Positions 1-9,846 of a DNA stretch of 64,000 nucleotides are shown here, piece by piece. Source of the stretch: DATIXJ01 sp963714795 (GTDB lineage Bacteria > Bacteroidota > Ignavibacteria > UBA10030 > SZUA-254). The notes under the pieces are model-generated. The model was not told where the DNA came from. It saw nothing but the letters and a program-made list of their open reading frames with translations, and ran no database searches. The translations under genes and the position numbers were made by a program. The DNA is taken from positions 248,001-312,000 of the forward strand of contig CAVQPS010000009.1 in NCBI GenBank assembly GCA_963714795.1. Direction: 5' to 3'. The number at the start of each line of letters is the position of its first letter. Position 1 is the stretch's first letter.

Positions 1-919
1 TGTATATTCCGTTGGCAAGATTTCCCAGCGTGTCCCACGTCGTCGCGCTGATACCGATATAATTCCCCTCGATTTTATTTCCGCCCGTCGAACCGGGAGA
101 GATCTGTATCCCGCAGTAGTTATTTCCCGATATCACATTGCGCCCCGCCGGCGTGACGTCGCCGATGAGATTGCCGGACGATGTTCCGAAGATTCCGATA
201 CCGGAGCCGCCGTTCGGACGTGCGGTGTCACCGGTAGCGTTGGTGCCGATGTAGTTACCCTGAATGACATTCCCGCCAACAGAGTCCAACACGATTCCAA
301 ATCCGTTGACCATCCCATTGGCAACAAAATTATTAATGATAAGCCCTCTCACCACGCTGTTACCGGCTTTGATCAGTAATCCATTTGCACCCGGACCGGC
401 TAAGCTACCGTCTATTTCAACAATGGGTTTGCCAGCGTACCCCGATTGCGTCGTTCCATCGATCACGACCGGATCGATGATCGTCGGAAGTGCAGAACTT
501 GGAGTAATGGTCAGTATTCCGCTTGCCGGAATGGCAAAGACGATTTCGTCAAGCCCCGGATTCGCATTGGCATCGAGAATTGCCTTACGCAACGATCCAT
601 CTCCTGCATCCTGAGTCGTGGTGACAGTGTACACCATACCGCTGACATGGTATGGTTGTACCTTGATCGCACTCGGCAAAGCAGGCACCACCGAATGTTG
701 TGTGGAATTATTCTTGACTTTAAAATGATGTATTCGTCCGGGCACATTGACATGACCTTGATTCGAAGGCAGAGGACGAAGTGAGACAGCTTGGTATTGA
801 CCGGGGTGTTCCTGCGCAGCGCTGAGAACAGCAGAGAGAGATATCAGCTGCAGTACAAACGGTAAAAGCACCAGAACTGCGAGGATGAGAAGTCCTCGAA
901 CTAATATGCGGGTCTTCAT
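1..919 (-). CDS. Exported parallel beta-helix surface protein, C-terminus beyond window
   Basis: An uninterrupted reading frame runs from an ATG at 917-919 to the left edge of the window, so about 306 residues of the N-terminus are present and the C-terminus is missing. It starts with a charged MKTR segment and a long hydrophobic stretch (residues 6-34), which is a signal peptide or anchor. Around residue 105 comes the DAGDGSLRKAI motif with following AN residues, the conserved N-terminal motif of CSLREA-type surface proteins. From about residue 185 there are repeated NVIQGNYIGTNATG, NLIG and NKIEGNYIG segments, typical coils of a right-handed parallel beta-helix (pectate-lyase-like or adhesin fold). 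A sorting tail would lie outside the window. I infer a secreted adhesin or polysaccharide-active protein; the substrate is unknown. Confidence 0.8.
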   Translation of the reverse strand, partial: MKTRILVRGLLILAVLVLLPFVLQLISLSAVLSAAQEHPGQYQAVSLRPLPSNQGHVNVPGRIHHFKVKNNSTQHSVVPALPSAIKVQPYHVSGMVYTVTTTQDAGDGSLRKAILDANANPGLDEIVFAIPASGILTITPSSALPTIIDPVVIDGTTQSGYAGKPIVEIDGSLAGPGANGLLIKAGNSVVRGLIINNFVANGMVNGFGIVLDSVGGNVIQGNYIGTNATGDTARPNGGSGIGIFGTSSGNLIGDVTPAGRNVISGNNYCGIQISPGSTGGNKIEGNYIGISATTWDTLGNLANGIY

Positions 920-1267
920 AAATTCCCTTTCATGAACTATCAGAAACGCAATTATCGTTACTGTGAATGAGAAAAAGAGAAAAGAACGAAGTGGGAGAAA
1001 AGTTACGGTACTAACCTCAAAACTCCTACCGGAGATTAGCTGCCTGATGATGCGGGAAATATAACGAGAGATTTATTAACTGTCAATCGTAGTGGAAAAA
1101 TATCCGGAAACAATGAGACTGTTATGAATCAGCTCAAAAAAAACTCCAAAATGAATGGGAAAAGGGAAAAGATTGTTCATAATATGTACTATCCGATTGC
1201 CAGACAATCATCCTCTTGAGATTCAGGCGTTGAAGATAGAATGTCCATAATACGAAAGCTTTAGAAA

Positions 1268-1301
1268 AAATCCCGGCCAGAGCATTTCCTGACCGGGATT
1301 T
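1268..1301 (-). terminator. Rho-independent terminator of the sugar dehydrogenase-like gene
   Basis: An inverted repeat of about 13 bp (AAATCCCGG...CCGGGATTT, one mismatch) with an 8-base loop lies 27 bases past the stop of the minus-strand gene ending at 1329. Read on the minus strand it is followed by a T run. The rest of 920-1328 shows no gene. Confidence 0.75.
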
Positions 1302-1328
1302 TCATTTCCAACTTTTATCTATGCCCGG

Positions 1329-3926
1329 TTATTTCAAAAGCAACATTTTTTTCACTTGGGTGAACGTCTTCGTCGGATCGCTAAGACTTGTGGCTTCAAT
1401 GTGGTAAAAATAAATTCCCGACGAAACAGTTGATGCGTTCCATTGGGCAGATTGATAACCGGCACTCACGGCACCATTCACAAGCGTTGCCACCACTTGC
1501 CCAAGTACATTGTAAATCTTCATCGTGACTTTACTGTCGACCGGTAATGCGAACCGAAGCATCGTCGTTGGGTTGAACGGATTGGGATAGTTTTGCTCAA
1601 GAAAGAATTCCCTCGGGATTTCAGAGCTTGGCGGTTGCGCGTTATTCCCGCCCGGGGGTTCAGGAGGAAGTTCCAAGACCTGCTCGATACGAATCGGCCC
1701 AACATCAGCCTTCTTTGGGATGGATGCAATCGATAACCCCGGGTTGTTCAGGAAAAGTTTTCCAGGCTGACTGAGTTTAACCCAATAACCTCTTCCCGGA
1801 AAAATGGTATCCGTGATGGAATATCGTTTGTCATATTGAAAGAACTGTGAGGTTACAAGACCCTGTGGTTCGGATTGAATAGCTGTAACATTCAACGGCG
1901 TGCCAATCGAACCGATAATATTCCATCCTTCGAAGACATCGACAGAATCGAACGGCAAAGGAATTCCCGCAATCGCAATTGTATCCGGGCCGGGATATTT
2001 CATCCAATAACCGACACCGTTTTGCAATGAGTCACTGATGCTATACCCGCTTCCCGCTGAATATGAAAACGCATTCGACTCGGCTCCAAAATACAAAACG
2101 CGAGCGGCATTATTTTCCACGGAAAGCGGAACCGAAACGATATTCCAACCGCCGGAAAGTTGAAAAATCATCGAAGATGCTGCCGTTCGAAACGATCCCG
2201 CAGGTGAAAACGATCCGCTTCCCAACTGATTTCTACCGCGGACTCTCCAATAATATATCGTGTCGTTTAACAATGGACCTGACTGCCTGAACGTGTCGAT
2301 AAGCGCGGTATCATCAATGATGTATGTGCCGAAGGTCGAATCGAGAGCCATTTGACATTCGTATGAAGTTGCTGTTGGCAATTTTCCCCACACCAGCCGG
2401 ACGATTGACGATTGATTTGCAGCACCACCGGCAGGTGATAACAATACCGGTGGCGGAGGTGGTGCCGATGGATCTATCGTTTTAAATTTCCAGACCGGTG
2501 AGTACGAACTTGTTCCTCCGCTGTTCGAAGCATTAACACGCCAATAATAATTTGTGGAATACGACAATGCACCAATTTGTTTCATCGTATCACCTGCCGT
2601 CGAATCGGAAATGATGATCGCATGAAAGAGAGAATCAGCCGAAACCTGGAAATGAAATTGTGAAGCATTGGTTGTCGATTTCCAAAACAGAATCGGATTG
2701 AGCGATACACCCGATTGACCATCGGTTGGCTGGAGAAGGATTGGTGCCGCCGGAGGCAATGCGGCAAATTTTAGTATTTCACCATCACCATAACTGACCA
2801 GATAGAGTTCCTGATTTTTATCAACGCCGAATGCCGATATCTCCTTGCCGGAATTTAGCAGCACGGTATTGGTCGCCGAGGAAGGAACTTGTGCGTTAAG
2901 CTCCCACACGGTTCCGGCACAATAATCACCGTAGATATAATATCCCTGCAACGCTGGAATCGCCTGCCCCCGGTACACATAGCCGCCGATAACCGCACAT
3001 CGTCCATCGTTATGATCATAATTCAGCAGCGGCATTTTCAAACCTGCGGAATCGCAACCGCTGGACGGATTATAGCAATGATTTCCTTCCATAGTATTCC
3101 ATCCATAATTTCCACCGTTGACAATCGTATCCACTTCTTCCCACAAATCCTGTCCCACATCGCTGACCCAAAGAGTCCCCAGAACATGATCGAAACTATA
3201 TCGCCAGGGGTTCCGCAATCCATAGGCAAATATTTCTTTTTTGATACCCGTAGTTGTATCATGAACAAAAGGATTATCGGATGGAATGGAATACTGAAGC
3301 CCGGCTGTTGCAGAATCAACATTGATGCGTAATATTTTCCCGAGCCATACTGTTTTGTTTTGTCCATTACCGAACGGATCTCCGCCGCTCCCGCCGTCGC
3401 CAAGTCCGATGTAGAGATAACCGTCGGGTCCGAATGCAAGCTGACCTCCTTTATGATTGCTGAACGGTTGATTGATCCTCATTAGGACAACTCCGGTATT
3501 TCTCATTGCTGAATCGGGATTGGAAGGACTCACACTGTACCGGGCAACAACCGAAGCATACGGGAAGCCACTGACAGAATTATTGACCGTATAATAGATA
3601 TAAAAGTAGCCGTTGTTTTGATAGTTCGGATGGAATGCCAGGCCGAGCAATCCCAGCTCTCCGCCGCTCACGACACTGTCGCTGATATCGAGGAATACTT
3701 TGGCTGATGGTACCGATGAGCGATTCGGAAACAGATAAATAATACCGTCCTGCGAAACGACGAATATCCGGTCCGATGTATCGCGTGCAGCGCAAAGAGC
3801 AACAGGGTTTGAAAATGTCAGGTTCGGAAATGCATTTTGCAGTGTAACCTGAGCAAAAAGACGATCCTGGATGAATATCATCAGCAGGCAGAGAATCAAA
3901 CAATACAAGATACCAAAGCGCATCAT
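1329..3926 (-). CDS. Secreted PQQ-type glucose/sorbosone dehydrogenase-like protein with FN3 domains and T9SS tail
   Basis: About 865 residues. I place the start at the ATG pair near 3926 because GAGAG lies just upstream; an in-frame start at 3953 is possible. A signal peptide ends at LFAQ. Residues ~35-390 form a six-bladed propeller of the glucose/sorbosone dehydrogenase (GSDH) family, with GELGLLGLAFHPNY, HKGGQLAFGPDGYLYIGLGDGG and NPWRYSFD segments. Two fibronectin-III-like domains follow (~395-590), each with a YYWRV core, then a GWNIVSVPL/GYWMK domain seen in T9SS cargo. The last ~80 residues are a type A sorting domain with NYPNPFNPTT, NVLGQVV and SGIYFYHI, ending KKMLLLK. The family oxidises sugars with PQQ, but many such propellers have no proven enzyme activity, so the catalytic role is inferred. 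Confidence 0.85.
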   Translation of the reverse strand: MMRFGILYCLILCLLMIFIQDRLFAQVTLQNAFPNLTFSNPVALCAARDTSDRIFVVSQDGIIYLFPNRSSVPSAKVFLDISDSVVSGGELGLLGLAFHPNYQNNGYFYIYYTVNNSVSGFPYASVVARYSVSPSNPDSAMRNTGVVLMRINQPFSNHKGGQLAFGPDGYLYIGLGDGGSGGDPFGNGQNKTVWLGKILRINVDSATAGLQYSIPSDNPFVHDTTTGIKKEIFAYGLRNPWRYSFDHVLGTLWVSDVGQDLWEEVDTIVNGGNYGWNTMEGNHCYNPSSGCDSAGLKMPLLNYDHNDGRCAVIGGYVYRGQAIPALQGYYIYGDYCAGTVWELNAQVPSSATNTVLLNSGKEISAFGVDKNQELYLVSYGDGEILKFAALPPAAPILLQPTDGQSGVSLNPILFWKSTTNASQFHFQVSADSLFHAIIISDSTAGDTMKQIGALSYSTNYYWRVNASNSGGTSSYSPVWKFKTIDPSAPPPPPVLLSPAGGAANQSSIVRLVWGKLPTATSYECQMALDSTFGTYIIDDTALIDTFRQSGPLLNDTIYYWRVRGRNQLGSGSFSPAGSFRTAASSMIFQLSGGWNIVSVPLSVENNAARVLYFGAESNAFSYSAGSGYSISDSLQNGVGYWMKYPGPDTIAIAGIPLPFDSVDVFEGWNIIGSIGTPLNVTAIQSEPQGLVTSQFFQYDKRYSITDTIFPGRGYWVKLSQPGKLFLNNPGLSIASIPKKADVGPIRIEQVLELPPEPPGGNNAQPPSSEIPREFFLEQNYPNPFNPTTMLRFALPVDSKVTMKIYNVLGQVVATLVNGAVSAGYQSAQWNASTVSSGIYFYHIEATSLSDPTKTFTQVKKMLLLK

Positions 3927-4063
3927 ATGTATCTCTCGGTTATTAATAATCAATCATATTGGATAAGCTTCGGGAAAACTTTGCCGTTCCTATTTCAAAA
4001 GTTCAGCTCCACATCCCTGACCAACCCGGTTGAAGCGAATCATTGTCGCCCTCTTCTAAAATA

Positions 4064-4115
4064 AAAAACCCGTAGCTCAAAACATTCTCGCGAATATTCC
4101 AACCTACGGGTTTTT
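4064..4115 (-). terminator. Probable terminator downstream of the DUF748 gene
   Basis: A perfect 12-bp inverted repeat (AAAAACCCGTAG at 4064-4075, CTACGGGTTTTT at 4104-4115) encloses a 28-base loop that holds a second small hairpin (ATTCTCGCGAAT). T runs on both strands suit a bidirectional terminator. It lies about 290 bases past the DUF748 stop at 4401 and upstream of the next minus-strand gene. I see no gene in 3954-4400 otherwise. Confidence 0.6.
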
Positions 4116-4400
4116 CTCCTGCACAGGCAATTCCACGCCCCGCATCTTAACGCAAGATTGATAGGGAACTAACCGCTCAATGATTTCCCAATGTACTGAA
4201 TTGCATCCTGGTTGTCAAGACCTTCTGCTCATAATTAATGGTGCACTGTGGAATGTTGTTTTCCGGTAGACCATTGTCTCCCGATACAAAGAATACTGTG
4301 AGAACCATCCCTTCGGGAAAAATCTCAACCGGTCGTAATCCCGATGAGATTTTGTGTTTCTTGTAATCATTCCAAAATTCAAATGAATTCGGCCATTCAA

Positions 4401-6272
4401 TTATTTTTCTGTCTTTGCAACCGTGGAACTCCCGGGCAACATCATATCTATCTTATAGAGAGCTTTGTCGGTATACGTATTCAATGCCGATTGTTCTGCC
4501 GTCCTGACGATGAGTTTCTTCGACGGAATCCGGTAGGAAGTAATCATATGTTTTCTGAGAAGTTCATTCCGTCTGTTGAGCGTCTGCTGTAATTGGTCCT
4601 GCAAAGAATCGGCACTGTAGAGTGCAATGACTTTTTCTTTCAGTGAAACTCCCTCATCCGGCATTCCGCGCAACTTCATCAGGCTATCGAGATATGTTCC
4701 AAACGTATTGTCGTTCTCATCGAAACCTGTTATTTCATCATAACCGGGTATTCCCTTATTTTCTTCCTTGAATCGTGCTGTGAGAAACGCGGCTTTTGTC
4801 CGGTATAACGCGTATGCCGGAATTTCGTCTTTCACATTGACGAATTGTGTCAACGTGAGAGTCATCTCCGGTTTTTTCTTCGCGATCGTAGCTATGTCAC
4901 TTATCTGACGGTACTGCTGTGCGGTAAAATCGGATTGCAACGGATCGATCTCTATCGACTCCAATTTGCTTGCATTCATTCCCAGCGCACCGGCCAGAAA
5001 CCGGAATGGCGAAAGCGCGACTTTGACCGCAAGGTTTACCAATGTCTTGACGATGACGCTCGAATAGGAAAACTGCGGATCGCTGAGATTGCCTTTCACC
5101 GGCACATCGAAGCTGATCTTGTCATCCTTATCTTTCAGAAGATACACTGCCAGGCCCAGCGGCAAATTGATCGGGGGCTTTAGATCACCGTGCTTGTCCC
5201 CGACATTCATTTTATAAGCATCGATCAGATTCACACTTTCAATATTGTCCTGCCGGATAATATTTTTACTCTGGAAATTCAGGTTCCCGTCGGTAATATC
5301 ATACGCGGTGTACTGCAAACAGTATGGACTAAACAACGGCAGGCTCAGGTTCTGAAGATTAAGCGTGATCTGCTGATTCGACATATCGGCAATGCTCCCC
5401 TGCCAATGGAAATCGAGTTTCCCGCCTTCGGGGAATGCCCCTTTCACACTGAATTCGTTTTCTTTGTTGAGATCGAAATTGGTCGTGAGAATATTGATCT
5501 CGCTTACCGGAAGCCGGAAGGGAGTCACGAGCGTACTGTCGGTGAAGGTGCATTTCGAGTTGTCGATCAATAATTTCTTTATCGCGAACGCCATCGACTG
5601 TGAGGAGGCCGGCTTTGAGGAAGATACTTGCACACCTGACTTCACCGATACCGTATCGCTGTTCGCTATCTGCCGGAATACAATATCCAGTCCGATATCC
5701 GACAGGTGGATTTCGTCGAATACATATTTGGATTCAGGCATATACAGAGTGTCATGATTTGTTGAAATGCTTCCCATCGAAGTGGAAATCTTTCTGCCGG
5801 ACTGTTCATTCCAATAGAAAACTTTTCCGTTGCGAAGGGTTATGTTATTCAAAATGACCGATTGGAGAGATGATTTCGATGTATCACTGCGGACCTTTGC
5901 CAGCAGATCATCCACATTCATTGCCTTTCCTTTTTGCACAATGGCAACAAAAGGACCGACGATATTCATATCGGAAATTTCCACAGTATGATGAATCAAT
6001 TTTTTCAGTGCGAGATTCATCGAAAACGTATCGACGGAAGCAAATATCTGCCTGTCGTCCGCTTCGTAGAGTCGAAGCGAATCGACTTCGAGCGCTCCGG
6101 TAAAAATATTGATATGCAAATCTCCGATCAGGACTTTCCGTCCGATCAATTCCTTGCTATGGCTTTGGACATAGCTTTTCACGATGGGTGAAATCGCGAG
6201 CGCAAGAATCAGAATGATTGCGGCAAGCGCTCCGACAATAAACAATACTGCTTTTAATAATTTTCGTTTCAT
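4401..6272 (-). CDS. AsmA-like DUF748 envelope protein
   Basis: 623 residues. One N-terminal membrane segment (residues ~9-30, rich in A, I, L) follows MKRK, and the rest is probably periplasmic. The early part, with GRKVLIGDLHINIFTG, LEVDSLRLYE and VEISDMNIVGPFVAI, matches the AsmA/DUF748 pattern of repeated beta-strands that line a hydrophobic groove. The C-terminal part carries a SFDVPVKGNLSDPQFSY block and LESIEIDPLQSDFT, typical of DUF748 C-termini. Relatives are bridge-like proteins thought to move lipids between inner and outer membranes or to affect outer-membrane assembly; a lipid role here is inferred. It stands alone on the minus strand, upstream of a divergent small gene. Confidence 0.75.
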   Translation of the reverse strand: MKRKLLKAVLFIVGALAAIILILALAISPIVKSYVQSHSKELIGRKVLIGDLHINIFTGALEVDSLRLYEADDRQIFASVDTFSMNLALKKLIHHTVEISDMNIVGPFVAIVQKGKAMNVDDLLAKVRSDTSKSSLQSVILNNITLRNGKVFYWNEQSGRKISTSMGSISTNHDTLYMPESKYVFDEIHLSDIGLDIVFRQIANSDTVSVKSGVQVSSSKPASSQSMAFAIKKLLIDNSKCTFTDSTLVTPFRLPVSEINILTTNFDLNKENEFSVKGAFPEGGKLDFHWQGSIADMSNQQITLNLQNLSLPLFSPYCLQYTAYDITDGNLNFQSKNIIRQDNIESVNLIDAYKMNVGDKHGDLKPPINLPLGLAVYLLKDKDDKISFDVPVKGNLSDPQFSYSSVIVKTLVNLAVKVALSPFRFLAGALGMNASKLESIEIDPLQSDFTAQQYRQISDIATIAKKKPEMTLTLTQFVNVKDEIPAYALYRTKAAFLTARFKEENKGIPGYDEITGFDENDNTFGTYLDSLMKLRGMPDEGVSLKEKVIALYSADSLQDQLQQTLNRRNELLRKHMITSYRIPSKKLIVRTAEQSALNTYTDKALYKIDMMLPGSSTVAKTEK

Positions 6273-6639
6273 ATATTGATTTGTTGTAGAATTAACGTTT
6301 TATCGGGACCCGGTTCATATCGACCGGCATGCAAATGCAATTTCCGGAGTTGTCAATTGCTAAATTACAAAATTGTTCCTGGTTAAAGTCAAGAAAGTTA
6401 CCCGCGACAATTATGTAACATGGCCGCCCTCTTTTTAAATTTGCATCATGGAATCGGTAAAATTATTTCTCCGAACTATTGAAAAGACCCGAAGCCGAAT
6501 TTCGTATTTCCCTTCTTACTTTTCGATTCCATAACGGCTTATCAAAAACCGGTGAAAAACTCTCTTTCGGTTAAACTATTTTTCTGCCTCATTGTCGAAT
6601 ATATAAAGCCACATGCAGCATAATCGAAAAGGAATGGTT
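6273..6639. other. Divergent intergenic region without a gene
   Basis: This AT-rich stretch separates the minus-strand DUF748 gene from the plus-strand small exported-protein gene, so it should hold promoters in both directions. I see no convincing coding frame, RNA gene or strong inverted repeat. Confidence 0.4.
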
Positions 6640-6859
6640 ATGATCAACAAGCTCTTCGTTAAATTGTTGTTTGTCGTTGTTATCGCCACAACAACATTGC
6701 TTGCCCCGAATTACAGCATGGCAGGACCAAGACATGGATCCTTTCGCCTGGAAAAAAGTTACTATCTCAGATACCGTCATTACCGGGACTGCCGTCGCCA
6801 TCACCGGCATCATCGATTCGTATTACGCCGGCACCTTCAAAAATTCCCGATGTAAATGA
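6640..6859 (+). pseudogene. Small exported protein, probable frameshift
   Basis: A start at 6640 is favoured by AAAAGGA about seven bases upstream. The first ~30 codons give a good signal peptide (MINKLFVKLLFVVVIATTT, then APNYSMAG). After that the same frame becomes a run of Arg and His to a stop at 6855, which looks like an off-frame product. The neighbouring frame from about 6730 reads DPFAWKKVTISDTVITG then AVAITGIIDSYYAG, a far more protein-like hydrophobic segment, ending at 6859. I infer one indel near 6725-6735 joining the two frames. The full product would be about 72 residues with a signal peptide and a membrane-seeking segment. The family is not recognised. Confidence 0.4.
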
Positions 6860-7015
6860 TTGACAGGCTTCATCGGTACATTCATTTCCCGCTTTCCATA
6901 ATTTATTCGAACCATCCGAGGGGTTCAAGGGAACCTTCAAGAGTGAAAGCATTGAATATATCCTTTTTCTTCATTAAACTATTACCTTTTCCAGGTTTCT
7001 AATAAGTTTCGGTAC

Positions 7016-7038
7016 GAATGTAATTTGAATATACATTC
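7016..7038. promoter_or_regulatory. Possible operator palindrome upstream of the efflux operon
   Basis: GAATGTA at 7016-7022 and TACATTC at 7032-7038 form a perfect 7-bp inverted repeat with a nine-base AT-rich centre, about 150 bases before the likely tolC-family start. Spacing and symmetry resemble a dimeric repressor site, but no regulator gene is adjacent, so this is only a candidate. Confidence 0.3.
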
Positions 7039-7188
7039 ATTGAACTTTTTGTGTAATTTATTGTTTTCATCTAGGTATCAACCGAATTATTTCTAATTCC
7101 CGGAATGAACAATTATATAAACATGTTTCATTTGAAACCATTAGACGCAAAAACACACTGTTGCCTCTTCGCGGCAACAGGTATCCGT

Positions 7189-8562
7189 ATGAGAAATTTC
7201 GTTTCGTGCGGAATAAAATTATTGTGTTTCCTTGTTGCCGTTATTCCCGGCATACCGGTGTGTGCATATGCGCGCATCGATTCTCCTGCCGATTCGGCTC
7301 AATCTTTTACGCTCGAACAATGCATCGATTATGCGATGGAACACCAGCCCGGACTGAATCAATCACTGGTGAATACTGCGATCGTCAAAAAAACGAATGC
7401 CATTAACCTGTCGGGCTGGCTGCCGCAATTGAATCTTACGGGAAACGTGATACATTATTATCAATTGCCGACGGCGCTTTCTCCCAACCCGACCGTGCCG
7501 GGCGGGCCGCCGGTAGAAACACACACCGGCACAATCAACACGGCGATTCCCGAGTTATCCGCTTCCGAAACAATTTTTGCGCCGCAACTTTTCTACGCGG
7601 CAGCTACCGCGCCATTGCTGACGAAACAGGCCGAGCTGGCGACGGACAGCACGAAAATATCCGTCGTTTCAACTGTCAGCAAATCGTTTTATAATCTTCT
7701 TCTGACGCTCGAACAGATCAGTGTCCTGGAAGAGGATACGGCCCGTCTCGGCAGAAATATTTCAGACACGTACGATCAATATGTGAGCGGTATCGTGGAT
7801 GAAACGGATTATCAACAGGCAGTGATCACACTGAACAATTCAAAAGCACAATTACAACAGCAAATCGAAAATGTCAGGCCGGAATATTCCTTTTTAAAAC
7901 AAATCATCGGTTACCCGCCCGAGAAACAATTCAACGTGGTTTTTGATACCGCTCAAATGATGCAGGAAATATATTGCGATACGACAAAACCGCTGGAATA
8001 TGAAAAACGTATAGAATACCAGGAACTGCAAACCGCGCACGACCTGCAACGCAAGGAAACGGTGTACGATGTGCTGTCATTCTTACCGACCATATCGGTC
8101 GTGTACAATTATTATTATGAATACGAAAACAATACCTGGTCGAATCTCTTTAAAACATCCTACCCGTATTCGTATATTGGATTGTCGTTCAGTTTACCGA
8201 TCTTCACCGGGTTTTCCCGTGTCGAAAATATTCAACGATCGGAACTCCAGGGAGAGTTTCTCGATTGGGAAGAGGTCAATCTGAAATCGCAGATCTATAC
8301 AGAGTACGCTTCCGCTCTGGCGGATTATAAAAGCAATCTGTATAACTTAAGTCTTCTGAATGACAATAAATTGCGGGCAGACAACGTCTACCGCGTCGTA
8401 TCATTGCAGTACAAACAGGGAATAGTTGCCTATCTGAATCTCCTTGTGGCTGAATCGAATTTGATTGCGGCAGAAATAGGTTATGTCGACGCGTTATTCC
8501 AGCTTCTGTCGAGCAAAATAGATTTGGAAAAAGCAATGGGTGACATCCCGTTACATCATTAA
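7189..8562 (+). CDS. TolC-family outer-membrane efflux protein
   Basis: About 457 residues from the ATG at 7189, chosen because MRNF begins a normal signal peptide (hydrophobic core LLCFLVAVIPGIPVCAYA). An upstream in-frame ATG at 7105 would add 28 residues with no export signal. The mature part has SFTLEQCIDYAMEHQPGLNQ, the usual opening of an outer-membrane efflux (OEP) domain, and the long alpha-helical repeats of the trimeric barrel-tunnel fold, with YVSGIVDETDYQQA and YKQGIVAYLNLLVAESN as the two equivalent hairpins. It is the first gene of an RND operon: 20 bases separate it from the adaptor. It should form the exit duct for the pumps encoded downstream. Confidence 0.9.
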   Translation: MRNFVSCGIKLLCFLVAVIPGIPVCAYARIDSPADSAQSFTLEQCIDYAMEHQPGLNQSLVNTAIVKKTNAINLSGWLPQLNLTGNVIHYYQLPTALSPNPTVPGGPPVETHTGTINTAIPELSASETIFAPQLFYAAATAPLLTKQAELATDSTKISVVSTVSKSFYNLLLTLEQISVLEEDTARLGRNISDTYDQYVSGIVDETDYQQAVITLNNSKAQLQQQIENVRPEYSFLKQIIGYPPEKQFNVVFDTAQMMQEIYCDTTKPLEYEKRIEYQELQTAHDLQRKETVYDVLSFLPTISVVYNYYYEYENNTWSNLFKTSYPYSYIGLSFSLPIFTGFSRVENIQRSELQGEFLDWEEVNLKSQIYTEYASALADYKSNLYNLSLLNDNKLRADNVYRVVSLQYKQGIVAYLNLLVAESNLIAAEIGYVDALFQLLSSKIDLEKAMGDIPLHH

Positions 8563-8582
8563 TCGTATTTCAACGGAGTATT

Positions 8583-9785
8583 ATGGACCGAATATTCTTA
8601 TCTCTATCGCTCATCATTTCACTCGTTTTTTATACCTGTAAACCGGACCCGCCGCCGCCGCCGCAAGCCGTGCAGGTAAATTTATTTACTGTTCGGGCGC
8701 AGCCGGTTACCTATTATGACCGGTACACCTCGACAACGGTGGCATTGAGTCAGGTCAATCTCCTTCCCGAAGTTCAGGGATATATTACGGGAATATTTTT
8801 CAAGGAAGGAAGTCATGTCAAACAAGGTGAAAAGTTGTATGAAATAGACCGGCGTATTTACGAAGATACCTATAATAACGCCGCCGCGAATCTTAAAGTC
8901 GCCGAGGGAAACCTGAAACAAGCTCAACAGGATGCCGACCGTTATGAATATCTGAACAATAATAAAGCCGTTGCAAAACAATTGTACGACCATGCAATGA
9001 TCGCCCTGCAGAATGCCCAAAGCGCGTATAAATCCGCCGAGGAATTCTTAAAGATCGCAAGCACCAATTTGAATTATTCGGTGATCACGGCACCGTTCGA
9101 CGGAACGATCGGCTTCAGCCAGGTGAAGCTCGGAGATTTAGTAACGGTCGGTCAGACCGTGCTCATCACGATTTCTACCGACGATCCGATGGGAGTCGAT
9201 TTCTTAATAAACGAAAAACAGCTATCCTACTTTGAAAATCTTCAACGAAACAGGTACAACTCAATCGATTCATTGTTTACCCTCATCTTGCCGAACAATT
9301 CACTGTATCCGTACACGGGAAAACTTTCCGTGATAGACCGCGCGGTCAATCCCCAGACGGGTTCCATCAGAATCAGGCTCCTGTTTCCCAATCCGAAATA
9401 TTATCTGCGCGCCGGTATGAGTTGCGTTGTCAGAGTCCGCAATCAGGAATCGACGGATCAATTGATCATACCGAATAAAGCCGTTGTCGAAGAAATGGGC
9501 GAGTATTTTGTGTATGTCGCAAAAGATACATCGATGACGAATGGCACTGACGCATCCAAAAAGGACGACGGTTTGTTTGCATTTCAAAAGAAGGTCCAGC
9601 TTGGAGTAACGATCGGACCCAATGTCATCATTCAAGATGGAATCAACAGCGGTGAAAAAATAGTTGCCGAAGGAATACAGTCGTTGCATAACGGTTCGCG
9701 CATAGCGCCATCGGGAGAGCGCCCTGCCGCGCAAACAGGAAAAGATTCCGGAACAAAGAAAAACAACCCGCAGGGCACGCAATAA
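8583..9785 (+). CDS. RND efflux periplasmic adaptor (membrane fusion protein), probable lipoprotein
   Basis: 400 residues, preceded by a GGAG-type ribosome site. The N-terminus MDRIFLSLSLIISLVFYTC carries a lipobox-like end with Cys19, so the protein is probably lipid-anchored, as AcrA is; a proline run (PDPPPPPQ) follows. LLPEVQGYITGIFFKEGSHV with VKQGEKLYEID is the first half of the lipoyl domain, then a helical hairpin (residues ~95-165), then APFDGTIGFSQVKLGDLV as the second lipoyl half. The beta-barrel and membrane-proximal parts follow (RAGMSCVVRV, IIPNKAV). The C-terminus is hydrophilic. It would link the inner-membrane pumps to the TolC-like duct encoded immediately upstream. Confidence 0.92.
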   Translation: MDRIFLSLSLIISLVFYTCKPDPPPPPQAVQVNLFTVRAQPVTYYDRYTSTTVALSQVNLLPEVQGYITGIFFKEGSHVKQGEKLYEIDRRIYEDTYNNAAANLKVAEGNLKQAQQDADRYEYLNNNKAVAKQLYDHAMIALQNAQSAYKSAEEFLKIASTNLNYSVITAPFDGTIGFSQVKLGDLVTVGQTVLITISTDDPMGVDFLINEKQLSYFENLQRNRYNSIDSLFTLILPNNSLYPYTGKLSVIDRAVNPQTGSIRIRLLFPNPKYYLRAGMSCVVRVRNQESTDQLIIPNKAVVEEMGEYFVYVAKDTSMTNGTDASKKDDGLFAFQKKVQLGVTIGPNVIIQDGINSGEKIVAEGIQSLHNGSRIAPSGERPAAQTGKDSGTKKNNPQGTQ

Positions 9786-9846
9786 GAAACAGCATGCAAT
9801 TTATTGAGTCATCAACAACCAATTTCGTTTCGATGATGCATACGCT

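Noticed and set aside
4215..4400. Open frame of 61 codons downstream of the DUF748 gene
   Set aside because: It needs a TTG start, has no ribosome site, and its composition looks random.
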